Translations under genes and position numbers: made by a program
In this document: positions 1 through 8,119 of the stretch, piece by piece
How the letters are laid out: the number at the start of each line of letters is the position of its first letter
How positions within the stretch are numbered: position 1 is the stretch's first letter
The notes under the pieces: generated by a model
What the model was told of the DNA's origin: nothing
What the model saw: only the letters and a program-made list of their open reading frames with translations
The model's database searches: none
Source: Streptococcus gallinaceus
GTDB taxonomy: Bacteria; Bacillota; Bacilli; Lactobacillales; Streptococcaceae
Direction: 5' to 3'
DNA length: 64,000 nt
Assembly (NCBI RefSeq): GCF_024170225.1
Contig: NZ_JALJXU010000006.1
Span: forward strand, 94,815 to 158,814

Positions 1-1
1 G

Positions 2-1159
2 TCCTACCAATCCTTGTCCAATCACTTTTTAGACTCGCTGCGTGGCATGGACACCCTTCGCTTTTTCGGTCTTAGCAAACGCTATGCCACTAGCATCTAC
101 AATACCAGTGAAGTCTTTCGGAAGGCGACCATGTCTACCTTGCGAATCGGGATTTTATCTACGTTTGCCTTGGATTTCTTTACCACCTTGTCAATCGCCA
201 TTGTCGCGGTATTGCTAGGTCTTCGTCTCTTAAATGAGCAAATTTTCTTATTGCCAGCTTTGACGATACTAATCTTGGCACCCGAGTATTTCCTGCCTGT
301 TCGTGAATTTTCAAGCGATTACCATGCGACCTTGGATGGAAAAAATGCTTTTCAGGCGATTCAAGCGGTCTTGGCAACGGAGGATATTCGTGAGGAGCAA
401 GTATCTCTTGAGACTTGGCATCCAACCAGTCAGCTTGCCTTGCAGGATATTTCCATGGCTTACGAGGACAAGACCTTGTTAGAAGGCACAAATCTAACCT
501 TCACAGGATTCCAGAAGGTTGGGATTATTGGGATGAGCGGTTCAGGAAAATCCAGCCTAATCAATCTACTAGGTGGTTTTTTGCCAACAGCTAGCGGTCA
601 GATTGACCTGGATGGTGAAGTGGTGACCAACCTGCATCAGGAAAATTGGCGCAAGCAACTTCTCTATATTCCACAGTCTCCCTATGTTTTTGAGACATCG
701 CTACGAGAAAATATCCGCTTCTATACACCGACAGCCAGTGACGAGGAAGTCTGGGAGGCTATTCGAGTGGTCGGGCTAGAGGAGTTGGTGGCTGAACTGC
801 CACAGGGTCTGGATACCTTGGTCGGAAATGGGGCTCGCCCTCTTTCGGGTGGTCAGGCGCAACGGATTGCCTTGGCGCGTGCATTTCTGGATAGACAACG
901 CCGCATCATGCTGTTTGACGAGCCAACAGCTCACTTGGATATCGAGACTGAGTTAGAACTCAAGGAAAAAATGATTCCATTGATGGACAATCGTTTAGTT
1001 TTCTTTGCGACTCACCGCTTGCACTGGTTGCAAGAAATGGATGTCATTCTTGTTCTGGATCAAGGTAAGGTGGTTGAATTCGGTCCTTACCAAGAATTGC
1101 TGGCTCAAAAAGGCTATCTCTATCAGTTAAAGCATGCTATGGGAGGCAATCATGAATAA
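2..1159 (+). CDS. cydD: Thiol reductant ABC exporter subunit CydD (5' end outside window)
   Basis: This is half of the CydDC heterodimeric ABC exporter, which moves cysteine/glutathione-type reductants across the membrane and is needed to assemble cytochrome bd. The reading frame is open from base 2, so the start and most of the membrane domain lie upstream of the window. What is visible is the end of the membrane domain (HFLDSLRGMDTLRFFG is typical of CydD) and a full nucleotide-binding domain. That domain has Walker A GMSGSGKSS near 529-555, the signature LSGGQAQR near 841, Walker B LFDEPTAH and the H-loop ATHRL. The next gene starts inside its last codons, so the two are translationally coupled. 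The C/D assignment rests on family resemblance and gene order. Confidence 0.88.
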   Translation, partial: SYQSLSNHFLDSLRGMDTLRFFGLSKRYATSIYNTSEVFRKATMSTLRIGILSTFALDFFTTLSIAIVAVLLGLRLLNEQIFLLPALTILILAPEYFLPVREFSSDYHATLDGKNAFQAIQAVLATEDIREEQVSLETWHPTSQLALQDISMAYEDKTLLEGTNLTFTGFQKVGIIGMSGSGKSSLINLLGGFLPTASGQIDLDGEVVTNLHQENWRKQLLYIPQSPYVFETSLRENIRFYTPTASDEEVWEAIRVVGLEELVAELPQGLDTLVGNGARPLSGGQAQRIALARAFLDRQRRIMLFDEPTAHLDIETELELKEKMIPLMDNRLVFFATHRLHWLQEMDVILVLDQGKVVEFGPYQELLAQKGYLYQLKHAMGGNHE

Positions 1160-2897
1160 GATACCGTTGTTTCAAGAGTTAAAAAGAGACCAGTGGGTCA
1201 AGCCGTTTTTTAAGCAATATCAGTTCTCGCTAGTGACGGCTCTAATTTTGGGATTTTTGACCTTCTTCAGCGCAGCGGCGCTGATGTTCAACTCAGGTTT
1301 TCTCATCAGTAAGTCAGCGTCACTCCCTGTCAATATCTTGCTGGTTTATATCCCGATTGTTTTGACACGAGCATTTGGGATTAGTCGGCCAATTTTTCGT
1401 TATGTTGAACGGTTGACCAGCCATAACTGGGTCTTGCGGATGACGTCAACTTTACGGAAAAAATTGTATGAGAGTCTGGAACAGGATGCCATTTTCCTCA
1501 AACGCAATTACCGTTTGGGAGACATCATGGGGCTCTTGGCAGAAGATATCAATCATCTCCAAAACCTCTATCTGCGAACGATTTTTCCAACCTTGATTGC
1601 CTGGTTGCTCTACCTATTTGTCGTGATTGGTCTGGGCTTCTTCTCTGTCTGGTTCGCCTTGTTTATCCTGCTCTATCTGGGGATTTTAATCTTTGTCTTT
1701 CCCCTCTGGTCGGTCTTGGTCAATGGAGCTCGTCAGAAGCAGGAAAAGGTACTGAAAAATCACTTGTATACAGATTTGACGGATAATGTACTGGGGGTTT
1801 CGGATTGGATTTTCAGCCAACGTGGGCAGGAATATGTCGCTCTTCATCAGTCTTCGGAGGATGATTTGTTGGCTGTGCAGAAGAAGATGCGTCATTTCAA
1901 TAATCGTCGTACTTTTCTATTTGAGTTGGGGTTTGGAGTATTGGGGCTTCTCACTCTTGTCTGGTCAAGTCAGGAATTTGTGGGTAATCACGGCGGACAA
2001 GCCAACTGGATTGCAGCCTTTGTCTTGGCTGTTTTTCCGCTGGCAGAAGCATTTTCAGGCTTGTCCACTGCGGCTCAAGAGACCAACACATATGCGGACT
2101 CGATTCACCGCTTGAACAACTTACCAGAGGTTAATCCGGTTGCAAGAGCAGCTCAGCCGCCACAAGCTCCCTTTGATATAGCAGTGGACGGTTTGCATTT
2201 CCGCTATGCTTCTGACCAAAAAGAAGTGCTAAAAGGGCTTGATTTGCAGATACCTGCAGGACAAAAATTAGCTATTTTAGGGCGTAGTGGCTCGGGTAAA
2301 TCCACTCTTGCTACCTTGCTTCGAGGCGATTTGCGGCCAAGTGCAGGACATATCTTGCTAGGAAGTGTGGAGGTTTCGAGCCTAGAAGAGACCATTTCGG
2401 ACTATATTGGCGTGATTCAGCAAGCGCCTTATCTCTTCAACACCAGCATTCTCAATAATGTTCGTCTGGGAAATGAAGCGGCTAGCGAAGAAGAGGTTTG
2501 GCAGGTCTTAGAACGCGTCGGCTTGAAAGAGATGGTTGCAGTCTTGCCGCTTGGTCTTCAAACCATGGTAGATGAGGCAGGTTTGCGCTTTTCGGGTGGC
2601 GAGCGGCATCGCTTGGCCTTGGCGCGGATTTTGTTGAAAGAAACACCGATTATTATCTTGGATGAGCCGACGGTTGGCTTGGACCCTATTACAGAAAAAG
2701 CCTTGATTTCAACTTTTATGGAAGAGTTGGAAGGCAAGACTTTGATTTGGATTACACACCATTTGAAAGGCATTGAAGCGGTAGATCGCGTCATTTTCAT
2801 CGAGGATGGTCAATTGGAAATGTCCGGTTCGCCGGCAGAATTGGCTAGTAGCAATGAGCGCTATCAGCTCTTGAAAGCCATTGATGATGGTGAATAA
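1152..2897 (+). CDS. cydC: Thiol reductant ABC exporter subunit CydC
   Basis: This is the second half of the CydDC exporter. The ATG at 1152 is chosen because GGGAGG lies at 1141-1146; it overlaps the end of cydD by 8 bases. The 581-residue protein has an N-terminal six-helix ABC membrane domain, with FRYVERLTSHNWVLR typical of CydC at its first cytoplasmic loop. An ATPase domain follows with GRSGSGKST, the signature FSGGERHRLALAR, Walker B IILDEPTVGLD and the H-loop THHLKG. Its partner is CydD. Cytochrome bd genes would be expected just upstream of the window. The neighbouring polyprenyl synthase fits a haem- and quinone-dependent respiratory locus in an otherwise fermentative coccus. Confidence 0.92.
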   Translation: MNKIPLFQELKRDQWVKPFFKQYQFSLVTALILGFLTFFSAAALMFNSGFLISKSASLPVNILLVYIPIVLTRAFGISRPIFRYVERLTSHNWVLRMTSTLRKKLYESLEQDAIFLKRNYRLGDIMGLLAEDINHLQNLYLRTIFPTLIAWLLYLFVVIGLGFFSVWFALFILLYLGILIFVFPLWSVLVNGARQKQEKVLKNHLYTDLTDNVLGVSDWIFSQRGQEYVALHQSSEDDLLAVQKKMRHFNNRRTFLFELGFGVLGLLTLVWSSQEFVGNHGGQANWIAAFVLAVFPLAEAFSGLSTAAQETNTYADSIHRLNNLPEVNPVARAAQPPQAPFDIAVDGLHFRYASDQKEVLKGLDLQIPAGQKLAILGRSGSGKSTLATLLRGDLRPSAGHILLGSVEVSSLEETISDYIGVIQQAPYLFNTSILNNVRLGNEAASEEEVWQVLERVGLKEMVAVLPLGLQTMVDEAGLRFSGGERHRLALARILLKETPIIILDEPTVGLDPITEKALISTFMEELEGKTLIWITHHLKGIEAVDRVIFIEDGQLEMSGSPAELASSNERYQLLKAIDDGE

Positions 2898-2935
2898 AAA
2901 AGACTGGAAGGTGACTTTCCGGTCTTTTCTTTTGT
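2898..2935. terminator. Bidirectional terminator between cydC and the polyprenyl synthase gene
   Basis: Arms GACTGGAA (2902-2909) and TTCCGGTC (2917-2924) pair with one G-U. They are flanked by an A-run on one side and a T-run on the other, so the hairpin can serve both converging genes. Confidence 0.8.
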
Positions 2936-3915
2936 TAAATTTTCCGTTTGAGGAGATGGTTGGTCAGCTGTAGCAAGTACTTGCGCGATGTCGTTTTGGG
3001 TAATCTTTTGATATCAGCCAGAGCTTTTTCGGTAAAGCGTCGAGCGAGATTTCGAGCGTCTTCGACACCTTTATGGTCGATGACTAGGTCTGCAATTTCC
3101 TGAGTATCGGCAACTGTTAGCTGGTCCTTCTTGTCCAACAGTGGCTTGAAGGCGGCTGGATTTTTTTCAAGGGCAAAAAGCAGTGGTAGACTATAGACGC
3201 CATTTCCCAAATCCTCTAAAATTGGCTTGTTAAACTCTTTCTTGTCGGCAGTATAATCGAGAATATCATCCAAAATTTGAAAGGCCATTCCAGTGTGGTA
3301 ACCAATCCGTCCTGCCAATCGCACAACAGACTCGTCTGCTCCACTAAAATAGGCCCCTTCCTTGCAGGCTAATTTGAAAAGCTCGGCAGTCTTTCCAGCA
3401 ATCGCACGGAGATAGTCACGGATGCGCTGTTTTTGGTTGAAATAAAGGTGCATCTGGTCGAGTTCACCCATCAGGATTTTCTTCATGGATGCCGCATTGA
3501 TGGCCATGTATGGCGTGCCATTCATCCCCTCCAAAATCAGCTCAAAAAAGACAGTAAACAGCAAGTCGCCCGTGTAAACAGCGATGTCTTTTCCAAAGCG
3601 GGCCTGGACCGTTGTTTTCCCGCGGCGCAAAGACGAGTCGTCAATCACATCATCGTGCACCAAGGTTGCCATATGCAAAATCTCAAGAGATGCTGCAATC
3701 TTAGTGAGCCGCTCGGGGTCAGTGTGCTTGTCCTTTCCAAAATCAGTAAATAAAAAGAAAAAAGCAGGGCGCAGATACTTTCCACCAGCATTGCTGAGTT
3801 CAAGGATAGCAGCTTCAATATCCGAATTTCGTACATGAACACGCCGGTCAATCATCTGACGTGTCTGGTCAATTTGCGTCTGAATAGCAGGATATTGGTC
3901 CCAAAATGCTGGCAT
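2935..3915 (-). CDS. Polyprenyl diphosphate synthase (trans, long-chain; quinone side chain)
   Basis: The product condenses isopentenyl diphosphate units into the prenyl chain of (demethyl)menaquinone. Both aspartate-rich motifs of trans-prenyltransferases are present: DDVID (in VHDDVIDDSSLRRG) and DDILD (in FQILDDILDY). The GGKYLRPAFF motif is at the N-terminus. The start is placed at 3915 (MPAFWDQY) because AAAGGAG lies about 10 bases upstream on the minus strand; an in-frame ATG 11 codons earlier has no such site. That gives 326 residues, normal for this family. Adjacency to cydDC suggests it feeds quinone to a bd-type respiratory chain. Chain length cannot be read from the sequence, so no symbol is given. 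Confidence 0.87.
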   Translation of the reverse strand: MPAFWDQYPAIQTQIDQTRQMIDRRVHVRNSDIEAAILELSNAGGKYLRPAFFFLFTDFGKDKHTDPERLTKIAASLEILHMATLVHDDVIDDSSLRRGKTTVQARFGKDIAVYTGDLLFTVFFELILEGMNGTPYMAINAASMKKILMGELDQMHLYFNQKQRIRDYLRAIAGKTAELFKLACKEGAYFSGADESVVRLAGRIGYHTGMAFQILDDILDYTADKKEFNKPILEDLGNGVYSLPLLFALEKNPAAFKPLLDKKDQLTVADTQEIADLVIDHKGVEDARNLARRFTEKALADIKRLPKTTSRKYLLQLTNHLLKRKI

Positions 3916-3990
3916 GACGGTATCTCCTTTGAATTCTAATAGTATCATTTTACCCTAATATGCTCTATTTTACTAGCAAATTCAACTAGG

Positions 3991-4018
3991 AAAAAAGCTC
4001 CGATTTTATCGGAGCTAC
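3991..4018 (-). terminator. Rho-independent terminator of the ybaB-like gene
   Basis: Perfect 9-bp arms (3996-4004 and 4008-4016) enclose a 3-base loop. They are followed on the minus strand by a run of T (the A-run at 3991-3996). Confidence 0.88.
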
Positions 4019-4024
4019 AATTGA

Positions 4025-4324
4025 TTAAAATGGCAATTTTCCAGCGAAAGCGCCCATGATTTTTTTAGTCTCTTGCTCAATTTGATCCAGAGCATCGTTG
4101 ATGGCTTGAGTAGTCATGTCTTGAAGAGTTTCCATATCTTCTGGGTCAACAACAGCTTCAGCGTATTGGATGGATACCAATTTTTTGTCTCCTGTAAATG
4201 TAGCAACCACCAAGTCTTGGGCTGATTTACCGACAAACTCAGTCGCAGCCAATTCGGCTTGTTTTTGCTCCATTTGCTTTTGGAGTTTTTGTGCTTGACG
4301 CATCATATTTTGCATATTCATCAT
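4025..4324 (-). CDS. YbaB/EbfC family nucleoid-associated protein
   Basis: This is a small DNA-binding protein of 99 residues, the usual family length. The family binds DNA as a dimer and is nucleoid-associated. The N-terminus is the typical helical segment with [15 protein letters not shown], followed by the [19 protein letters not shown] beta region and a C-terminal helix ending [16 protein letters not shown]. The start at 4324 has AAAGGAA about 12 bases upstream. In many bacteria this family sits next to dnaX-recR; here it stands alone with its own terminator. Confidence 0.9.
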   Translation of the reverse strand: MMNMQNMMRQAQKLQKQMEQKQAELAATEFVGKSAQDLVVATFTGDKKLVSIQYAEAVVDPEDMETLQDMTTQAINDALDQIEQETKKIMGAFAGKLPF

Positions 4325-4509
4325 AAGATTTTCTAGATTCCTTTCGTATCAAGGGTTTAGACCTTGTTTGTAAATAGTAACTGCCTGATAGTGCCATTCG
4401 ATACTTCAGGAGGGCTATTTCTCGTACATTAGACATTATATCATTTTTAGAAAATAACTCAATTCTAAGTAGCTCTTCATTAGTTTTTGGTGGAACACAT
4501 CTGATACGA

Positions 4510-4767
4510 TTGTTAGCATACCAAGAAAAGGCGATGAATTATGCAACAGAAGAAGTTGTAAGTAACCTATCTCCGTATGCTACAGTAAATAAAGATGTCA
4601 AGACACAGATAGCTGATGAAAAATACTACTTTCTTGGGAACACATGTTATGCTATCATTAAATACCAAACATCTGTTAGAGGTGGCGAACCAACGGCGAA
4701 TACCGTACAATATACATTAACTTATGATGAGTCAACTAATAAATTTAGTTCACTTAAGTCATATTAA
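4510..4767 (+). pseudogene. Hypothetical fragment at the edge of the Rhs array
   Basis: This is an 85-codon frame starting at a TTG without a convincing ribosome site. The same frame is open for more than 100 bases upstream, which suggests the surviving 3' part of a longer gene. The protein reads as a small soluble beta-rich domain (KYYFLGNTCYAIIKYQTS then VQYTLTYDESTNKFSSL). I do not recognise the family. Its position directly before an Rhs core remnant suggests a displaced immunity gene or small secreted protein, but that is inference. Confidence 0.35.
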
Positions 4768-4783
4768 GGAAGGTAATTCAATA

Positions 4784-4921
4784 ATGGAGAGTACTTATGT
4801 AAAAGACTTTACATCATCATATCTAATAAATGGTGAGGAAATTTTTGTAACAGCTCCAGCACGATTCTCTGCGATTACAGATGAGTTGCTAATCGATGAA
4901 GAATTAGGTGATGTACTATGA
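4784..4921 (+). CDS. Small hypothetical protein (45 aa)
   Basis: An ATG at 4784 follows AAGGAAGG at 4767-4774 and gives a 45-residue acidic peptide ending DELLIDEELGDVL. The Rhs-core frame overlaps its last codons in another frame, so it ends at the recombination junction and is probably a truncated gene. No family is recognised. Confidence 0.35.
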   Translation: MESTYVKDFTSSYLINGEEIFVTAPARFSAITDELLIDEELGDVL

Positions 4922-5234
4922 TAGCAGCGCTGGAACCTTCTTGATCGAGGATTCCTACGCAGGGACACAACTAGACCCACTTAGCCAAAATCGCTATGCC
5001 TATGTAGAGAACAACCCTGTCAACTACACCGACCCTAGTGGGCATTTCTTAAAAGGGCTAATTAAGGGTGCTAAGAACCTTTATAACAAAGCAGTTAATG
5101 CAGTAAAGAGTGTTGTCAAATCAGTAGCAAAACCACTGGGTAATCTTGTGAAATCCGCCGTAAATATTGGAACAAATCTTGTTAAAGGAATTATCAACGC
5201 TCCTAAAGCCATAGTTAATTTTGCAAGTAAGTAA
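4908..5234 (+). pseudogene. Rhs repeat-associated core remnant with start of toxin-delivery tail
   Basis: The first 45 codons are the C-terminal Rhs core: YYDSSAGTFLIEDSYAG, then QNRYAYVENNPVNYTDPSGHF, which matches the conserved YYDxxxGRFxxxD ... NRYxYxxNNPxxYxDPxG signature. An alanine/lysine-rich linker follows (AVKSVVKSVAKPLGNLVKSAV). The frame ends at an in-frame TAA (5232-5234) and continues without shift into the next entry, so one nonsense mutation splits what was a single tail. The thousands of codons of Rhs repeats that should precede the core are missing, so this is an orphan C-terminal module. Confidence 0.7.
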
Positions 5235-5720
5235 TGGTATAATTTCCAACAAACCCCGCTCTATAAGTCAGCGAACAGTGCATACAATGGAGTGATGAAT
5301 GGAATTTCAAGAGCCTATCAAACAGTTTCAAACGCATGGACGCTAGCTAAACAGGCAGGTCAATCTGTCTATGACTGGGGCAAATCTAAGACTAGAGAAA
5401 GCAAAAACATCGCTTATAATTGGACGAAAGCACTGGAAGAGACAATCCGCCATGTTTGTGAAGTAGCTGGTAGAGCAACTGACGGAACAACTGTTCACGC
5501 TAGTACAGTAACCTTTGAAGGCAATATTTCTATTGAGAAAGCTAGACTTGATAATTCTTTAGAAATAATCAAAGCAAGTTCTAAATCGGATAGTATCAGA
5601 TCAGATGAAATCATCAAAGCATATGAGGATTATTTATATAATACTAATAAAGCTGCTTTTGATGAGTATTGGACTGTTAGAAAAAATCTAAAACTTGGAA
5701 TATCGCAGAAAATCAAGTAG
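5235..5720 (+). pseudogene. Rhs tail, pre-toxin linker region (same module, after the stop)
   Basis: This is the same reading frame as the preceding fragment, resuming at WYNFQQTPLYKSANSAYNG. The nearest ATG is at 5292. It contains the motif SVYDWGKSKTRE, then NWTKALEETIRHVC, which recurs twice more in this region and seems to mark the junction between core and toxin. The frame ends at 5720. The adjoining toxin frame joins it if one A is restored in the A-run at 5690-5693, giving VRKNLKTWNIAENQ. This is decayed rather than a free gene. Confidence 0.6.
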
Positions 5721-6187
5721 CTGCAGCTGCAGAAAGAAAACTTGGAGAAAAGCTACAAAAATCTGGTGTGAATATTAAAACTATCTTGCAACAAATGGGA
5801 GATGATATTTTATCTGTAAACTCTAATGCAGGATATATTCCATTCGTAGTAGGAAGTAAAATATCGGCAAGTATTCAGGATAATTATCAATTCTATAATT
5901 TAGTTAATACTGGACAGCCGTTAGACTTAAAGAATAGATCCTATAAATCAACAGAAGATGTAGGTTATTCAATTTGGAGTAGAGATTGGGGAAATAGTGT
6001 AAAAAATGACTATGCAGGAAATTATTTGTATGGTTATGTTGGGAAAGGCTATTTACATTCTTCAGATGATTATTTAAAGTTTGCCGCAGGAGCAGCTCAA
6101 GAGGTTTCAGATATTAAATCGCTTGGATTTTTCGAAGCAGATTGGAAAGCATTCAAAAGTTTTATGACAGGAAATTATTTTGAATAA
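5692..6187 (+). pseudogene. Polymorphic toxin tail, type-44-like
   Basis: This is the C-terminal toxin domain of the module; a stand-alone GTG start exists at 5768. The segment NYLYGYVGKGYLHSSDDYLKF continuing into AAGAAQ strongly resembles the GNxxYGYVGxxxGF ... GAGxAQ stretch of bacterial polymorphic toxin type 44 proteins. The preceding QPLDLKNRSYKSTEDVGYSIW also fits the family pattern. The family is described as a predicted effector tail of Rhs/WapA-like proteins; its enzymatic activity is not visible here. The frame is cut off from its core by a 1-base loss near 5692, so delivery is probably lost. The last 8 bases overlap the next gene, the usual arrangement for toxin and immunity pairs. 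Confidence 0.55.
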
Positions 6188-6650
6188 ATGGATTATCATT
6201 ATAGGAATTTTAAGCATTATGTTGATGTTTTTTCTACAAATTAAACTGAACAAGTATCATTTAAAGCCAGATGAGGAACGACTAATTAGAATAAAAGGCA
6301 ATACTCAATCTTTGGATGCTCTGATTGAAATCCAAGTAATAAGTTATCGCAACAGTGGAAGAATAAAGTTATCATACGGGCATAATTGGTATAATGCTAA
6401 TGCAGATATTCACTATAATATAACTACTGCTCAGGTCGAAAAATGGGAGTATGATTCAGTCTTAGGGAAGAGTGCAGTAATGATTTTGCAGAATCCACTG
6501 GACGGTATTGCAGTAGACAAGGAAGGTATAAGCATAGATACTCCCAAAGATGTTACATTTAGCTTTCAATCTAAGAAAGACTTTACTATAAAAATTAAGA
6601 GTCTATCAGATAAGGATGTGTCAGTTGATGTTAATGTAGTATACAGGTAA
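6180..6650 (+). CDS. Candidate immunity protein, membrane-anchored
   Basis: This intact 156-codon gene starts at TTG 6180 inside the end of the toxin frame, with AGGA at 6167-6170 upstream. Residues 4-21 form one hydrophobic helix (IIIIGILSIMLMFFLQI). The rest is a hydrophilic, beta-rich domain. I do not recognise a family. The 8-base overlap with the toxin tail is the basis for calling it the cognate immunity protein; the anchor suggests protection at the membrane. It is the only undamaged frame of the array besides the short ones, as expected if immunity is kept after the toxin decays. Confidence 0.5.
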   Translation: MNKWIIIIGILSIMLMFFLQIKLNKYHLKPDEERLIRIKGNTQSLDALIEIQVISYRNSGRIKLSYGHNWYNANADIHYNITTAQVEKWEYDSVLGKSAVMILQNPLDGIAVDKEGISIDTPKDVTFSFQSKKDFTIKIKSLSDKDVSVDVNVVYR

Positions 6651-7209
6651 TCCCTATGCCTATAATGGAACTAGCAACTATGTGGAACAGAAGTACCAAC
6701 AAACCCAACAACGAGCACAAGCAGAACAACATCGCCAGCAACATATCCGAGAGGACTACGCTCAAGCTACTGGTCTCAAGAAAACTCCTAAGACTCGTGA
6801 AGGAAAGAGTCTCTTCCGCAACTGGGGTAAAGCACTCAAAGATATGTATACCCACGTATGTAAGACGGGTAAACGTATTAAAAAGGCTACTGTAAAATTC
6901 TTGAAAAATGTTGACTGGAAGAAGGTTGGTGTCACTGCAGGAGCAATCGGTGTCGGTATTGCCCTTACAGTAGCAACAGGAGGTCTAGGCTCCTCTGTAG
7001 CTATGGCTATTGGTGGTGCGGCTACTGGAGCTATTGTCTTTGGCCATGATGCTTATTCATCTGGTCAATGTGGCTGGTCACTAGCTGGCTCTACACTTAA
7101 AGGTGCCGGGATAGGAGCATTAGCTGGATTTATAGGAGGTCAATTTGTAGGGGTTGGTGCAAATGTTGCGACAAGTGCCACCGACTACTTCGTCAAGTTA
7201 TGCGAATAA
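6640..7209 (+). pseudogene. Second displaced Rhs tail module, glycine-rich
   Basis: The frame opens at 6640 with YTGNPYAYNG, which resembles the NPYxYxG element of Rhs cores, directly abutting the immunity gene stop. The first usable start is GTG 6682. A glutamine-rich coiled region follows (QKYQQTQQRAQAEQHRQQH), then the linker motif KTREGKSLFRNWGKALKDMYTHVC. A long Gly/Ala hydrophobic stretch (VGVTAGAIGVGIALTVATGG ... GAGIGALAGFIGGQFVG) resembles the translocation-type segments preceding toxin domains. The frame ends LCE-stop at 7209 without a recognisable toxin, so the tail is truncated. Confidence 0.5.
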
Positions 7210-7765
7210 TCAATATATAACTCCTGTACCAACAGTATTAACTCCGCTTCAAATTGCTCAGGCGAATGGGCAGTCTACTTATGATTGGGGCCAGTCTAAG
7301 ACACGAGAAGCAGCTAATATCGCCCGCAACTGGACCAAGGCGCTTGAAGAAACAGTTCGCCATGTGTGTGATCCTAAGACGCTAAAGGGGAAAGATGCTT
7401 CTCACGATGCGGTTATCAAGGATTGGAAGATTGATGGTAGCCTCGTTAAGGAGGTCTACAAGCACCAAGATCATTATCATTTGGTGACAGAAGATGGAAA
7501 AGAGCACTTTATGTCTACAGATCCATCTTCTATGCTTGGCAATATCACAATCAAAGATTATTCAGAAATTGGGAATTCAAAATACCTAAATAAAGCGAAC
7601 TATTCTGAACCATCCGATAAAGCATCAGTGGAGCCAAAAACAGAGCCAAAAGTTGAAGGCAAAACAGTTCAAGGTGAAATGCCAAAGGCAGAACCTAAAC
7701 TTCTGCAGCATCTACTTCAGTTCAACCAGGAGTTGCAGCTGACACTCAGCCATCAACACAAGTAA
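7154..7765 (+). pseudogene. Third Rhs tail module, frame-shifted from its LPXTG anchor
   Basis: The frame overlaps the previous fragment by 56 bases. It carries STYDWGQSKTRE, then NWTKALEETVRHVC (7270-7370), about three-quarters identical to the copy at 5360-5460. A soluble domain follows (DGSLVKEVYKHQDHYHLVTEDGKEHF), then a Pro/Glu/Lys-rich wall-spanning stretch (EPKTEPKVEGKTVQGEMPKAEPK). At about 7697-7699 one A is missing. The correct frame continues in the next entry; this one runs out as LLQHLLQFNQ to a stop at 7765. Confidence 0.5.
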
Positions 7766-7950
7766 CTCCAGCAACAGGAAATAAGGAAGCGTCCGATGCC
7801 AAGAAGCAAGTAACTGCTATGCCATCACCTGCAGTTAAAACCAAAGGATTACCAAAAACAGGAGACCAACAAGGACGATTGGCCATTGTTTTAGGAAGTA
7901 TTCTTCTAGGATTTAGCGTGTTAGTCGGTGTTAAAAAACGCCAAAAATAA
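7699..7950 (+). pseudogene. LPXTG sortase anchor, 3' remnant of the surface Rhs protein
   Basis: In the frame one base off from the preceding fragment the sequence reads TSAASTSVQPGVAADTQ and continues to a canonical sorting signal. This comprises LPKTGDQQG near 7849, a hydrophobic segment LAIVLGSILLGFSVLVGV and the charged tail KKRQK, ending with TAA at 7948-7950. The original gene was therefore a sortase-anchored cell-wall protein bearing Rhs repeats. There is no start of its own. Confidence 0.65.
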
Positions 7951-8036
7951 AAGTAGTTAGTAAAAGTGAGATCAGTGATGGTCTTGCTTTTTTATTTTGC
8001 CGAGAATTTTTTGAGAGTTCAGGACACTTTTTTGAT

Positions 8037-8091
8037 TTTACATAGATTTTACAAAAGTCTACAAATAGATTTGACATTTCTTGGGTATACT
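8037..8091 (+). promoter_or_regulatory. Pho-box promoter of the pst operon
   Basis: TTTACA (8037-8042), TTTACA (8048-8053), TCTACA (8058-8063) and TTGACA (8071-8076) are spaced by 11, 10 and 13 bases, close to one helical turn. This resembles direct repeats of the PhoP/PnpR type (TT-A-C-A boxes 11 bp apart). A -10 TATACT lies at 8086-8091, with no -35 hexamer at 17 bp, as expected of an activator-dependent promoter. Confidence 0.6.
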
Positions 8092-8119
8092 GAAGCTAAT
8101 CAAAATAGAGGAGTTTGAC

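Noticed and set aside
180..491. Antisense open frames across the genes (for example 180-491, 32600-33118, 49568-49939 on the opposite strand)
   Set aside because: They lie wholly inside strongly conserved genes, have no ribosome sites and encode no recognisable proteins.
4325..4509. A gene between ybaB and the first Rhs fragment
   Set aside because: The short frames in this stretch have no ribosome site and no protein-like composition; it holds the ybaB upstream region and unassigned sequence.
5690..5693. Programmed frameshift or phase-variable A-tract joining core and toxin
   Set aside because: The run is only four A and no slippery heptamer or downstream structure is evident; together with the nonsense codon upstream it reads as decay.
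8071..8091. TTGACA followed by TATACT as a standard sigma-A promoter for pstS
   Set aside because: The spacer is only 9 bases; TTGACA is better explained as the last Pho box.
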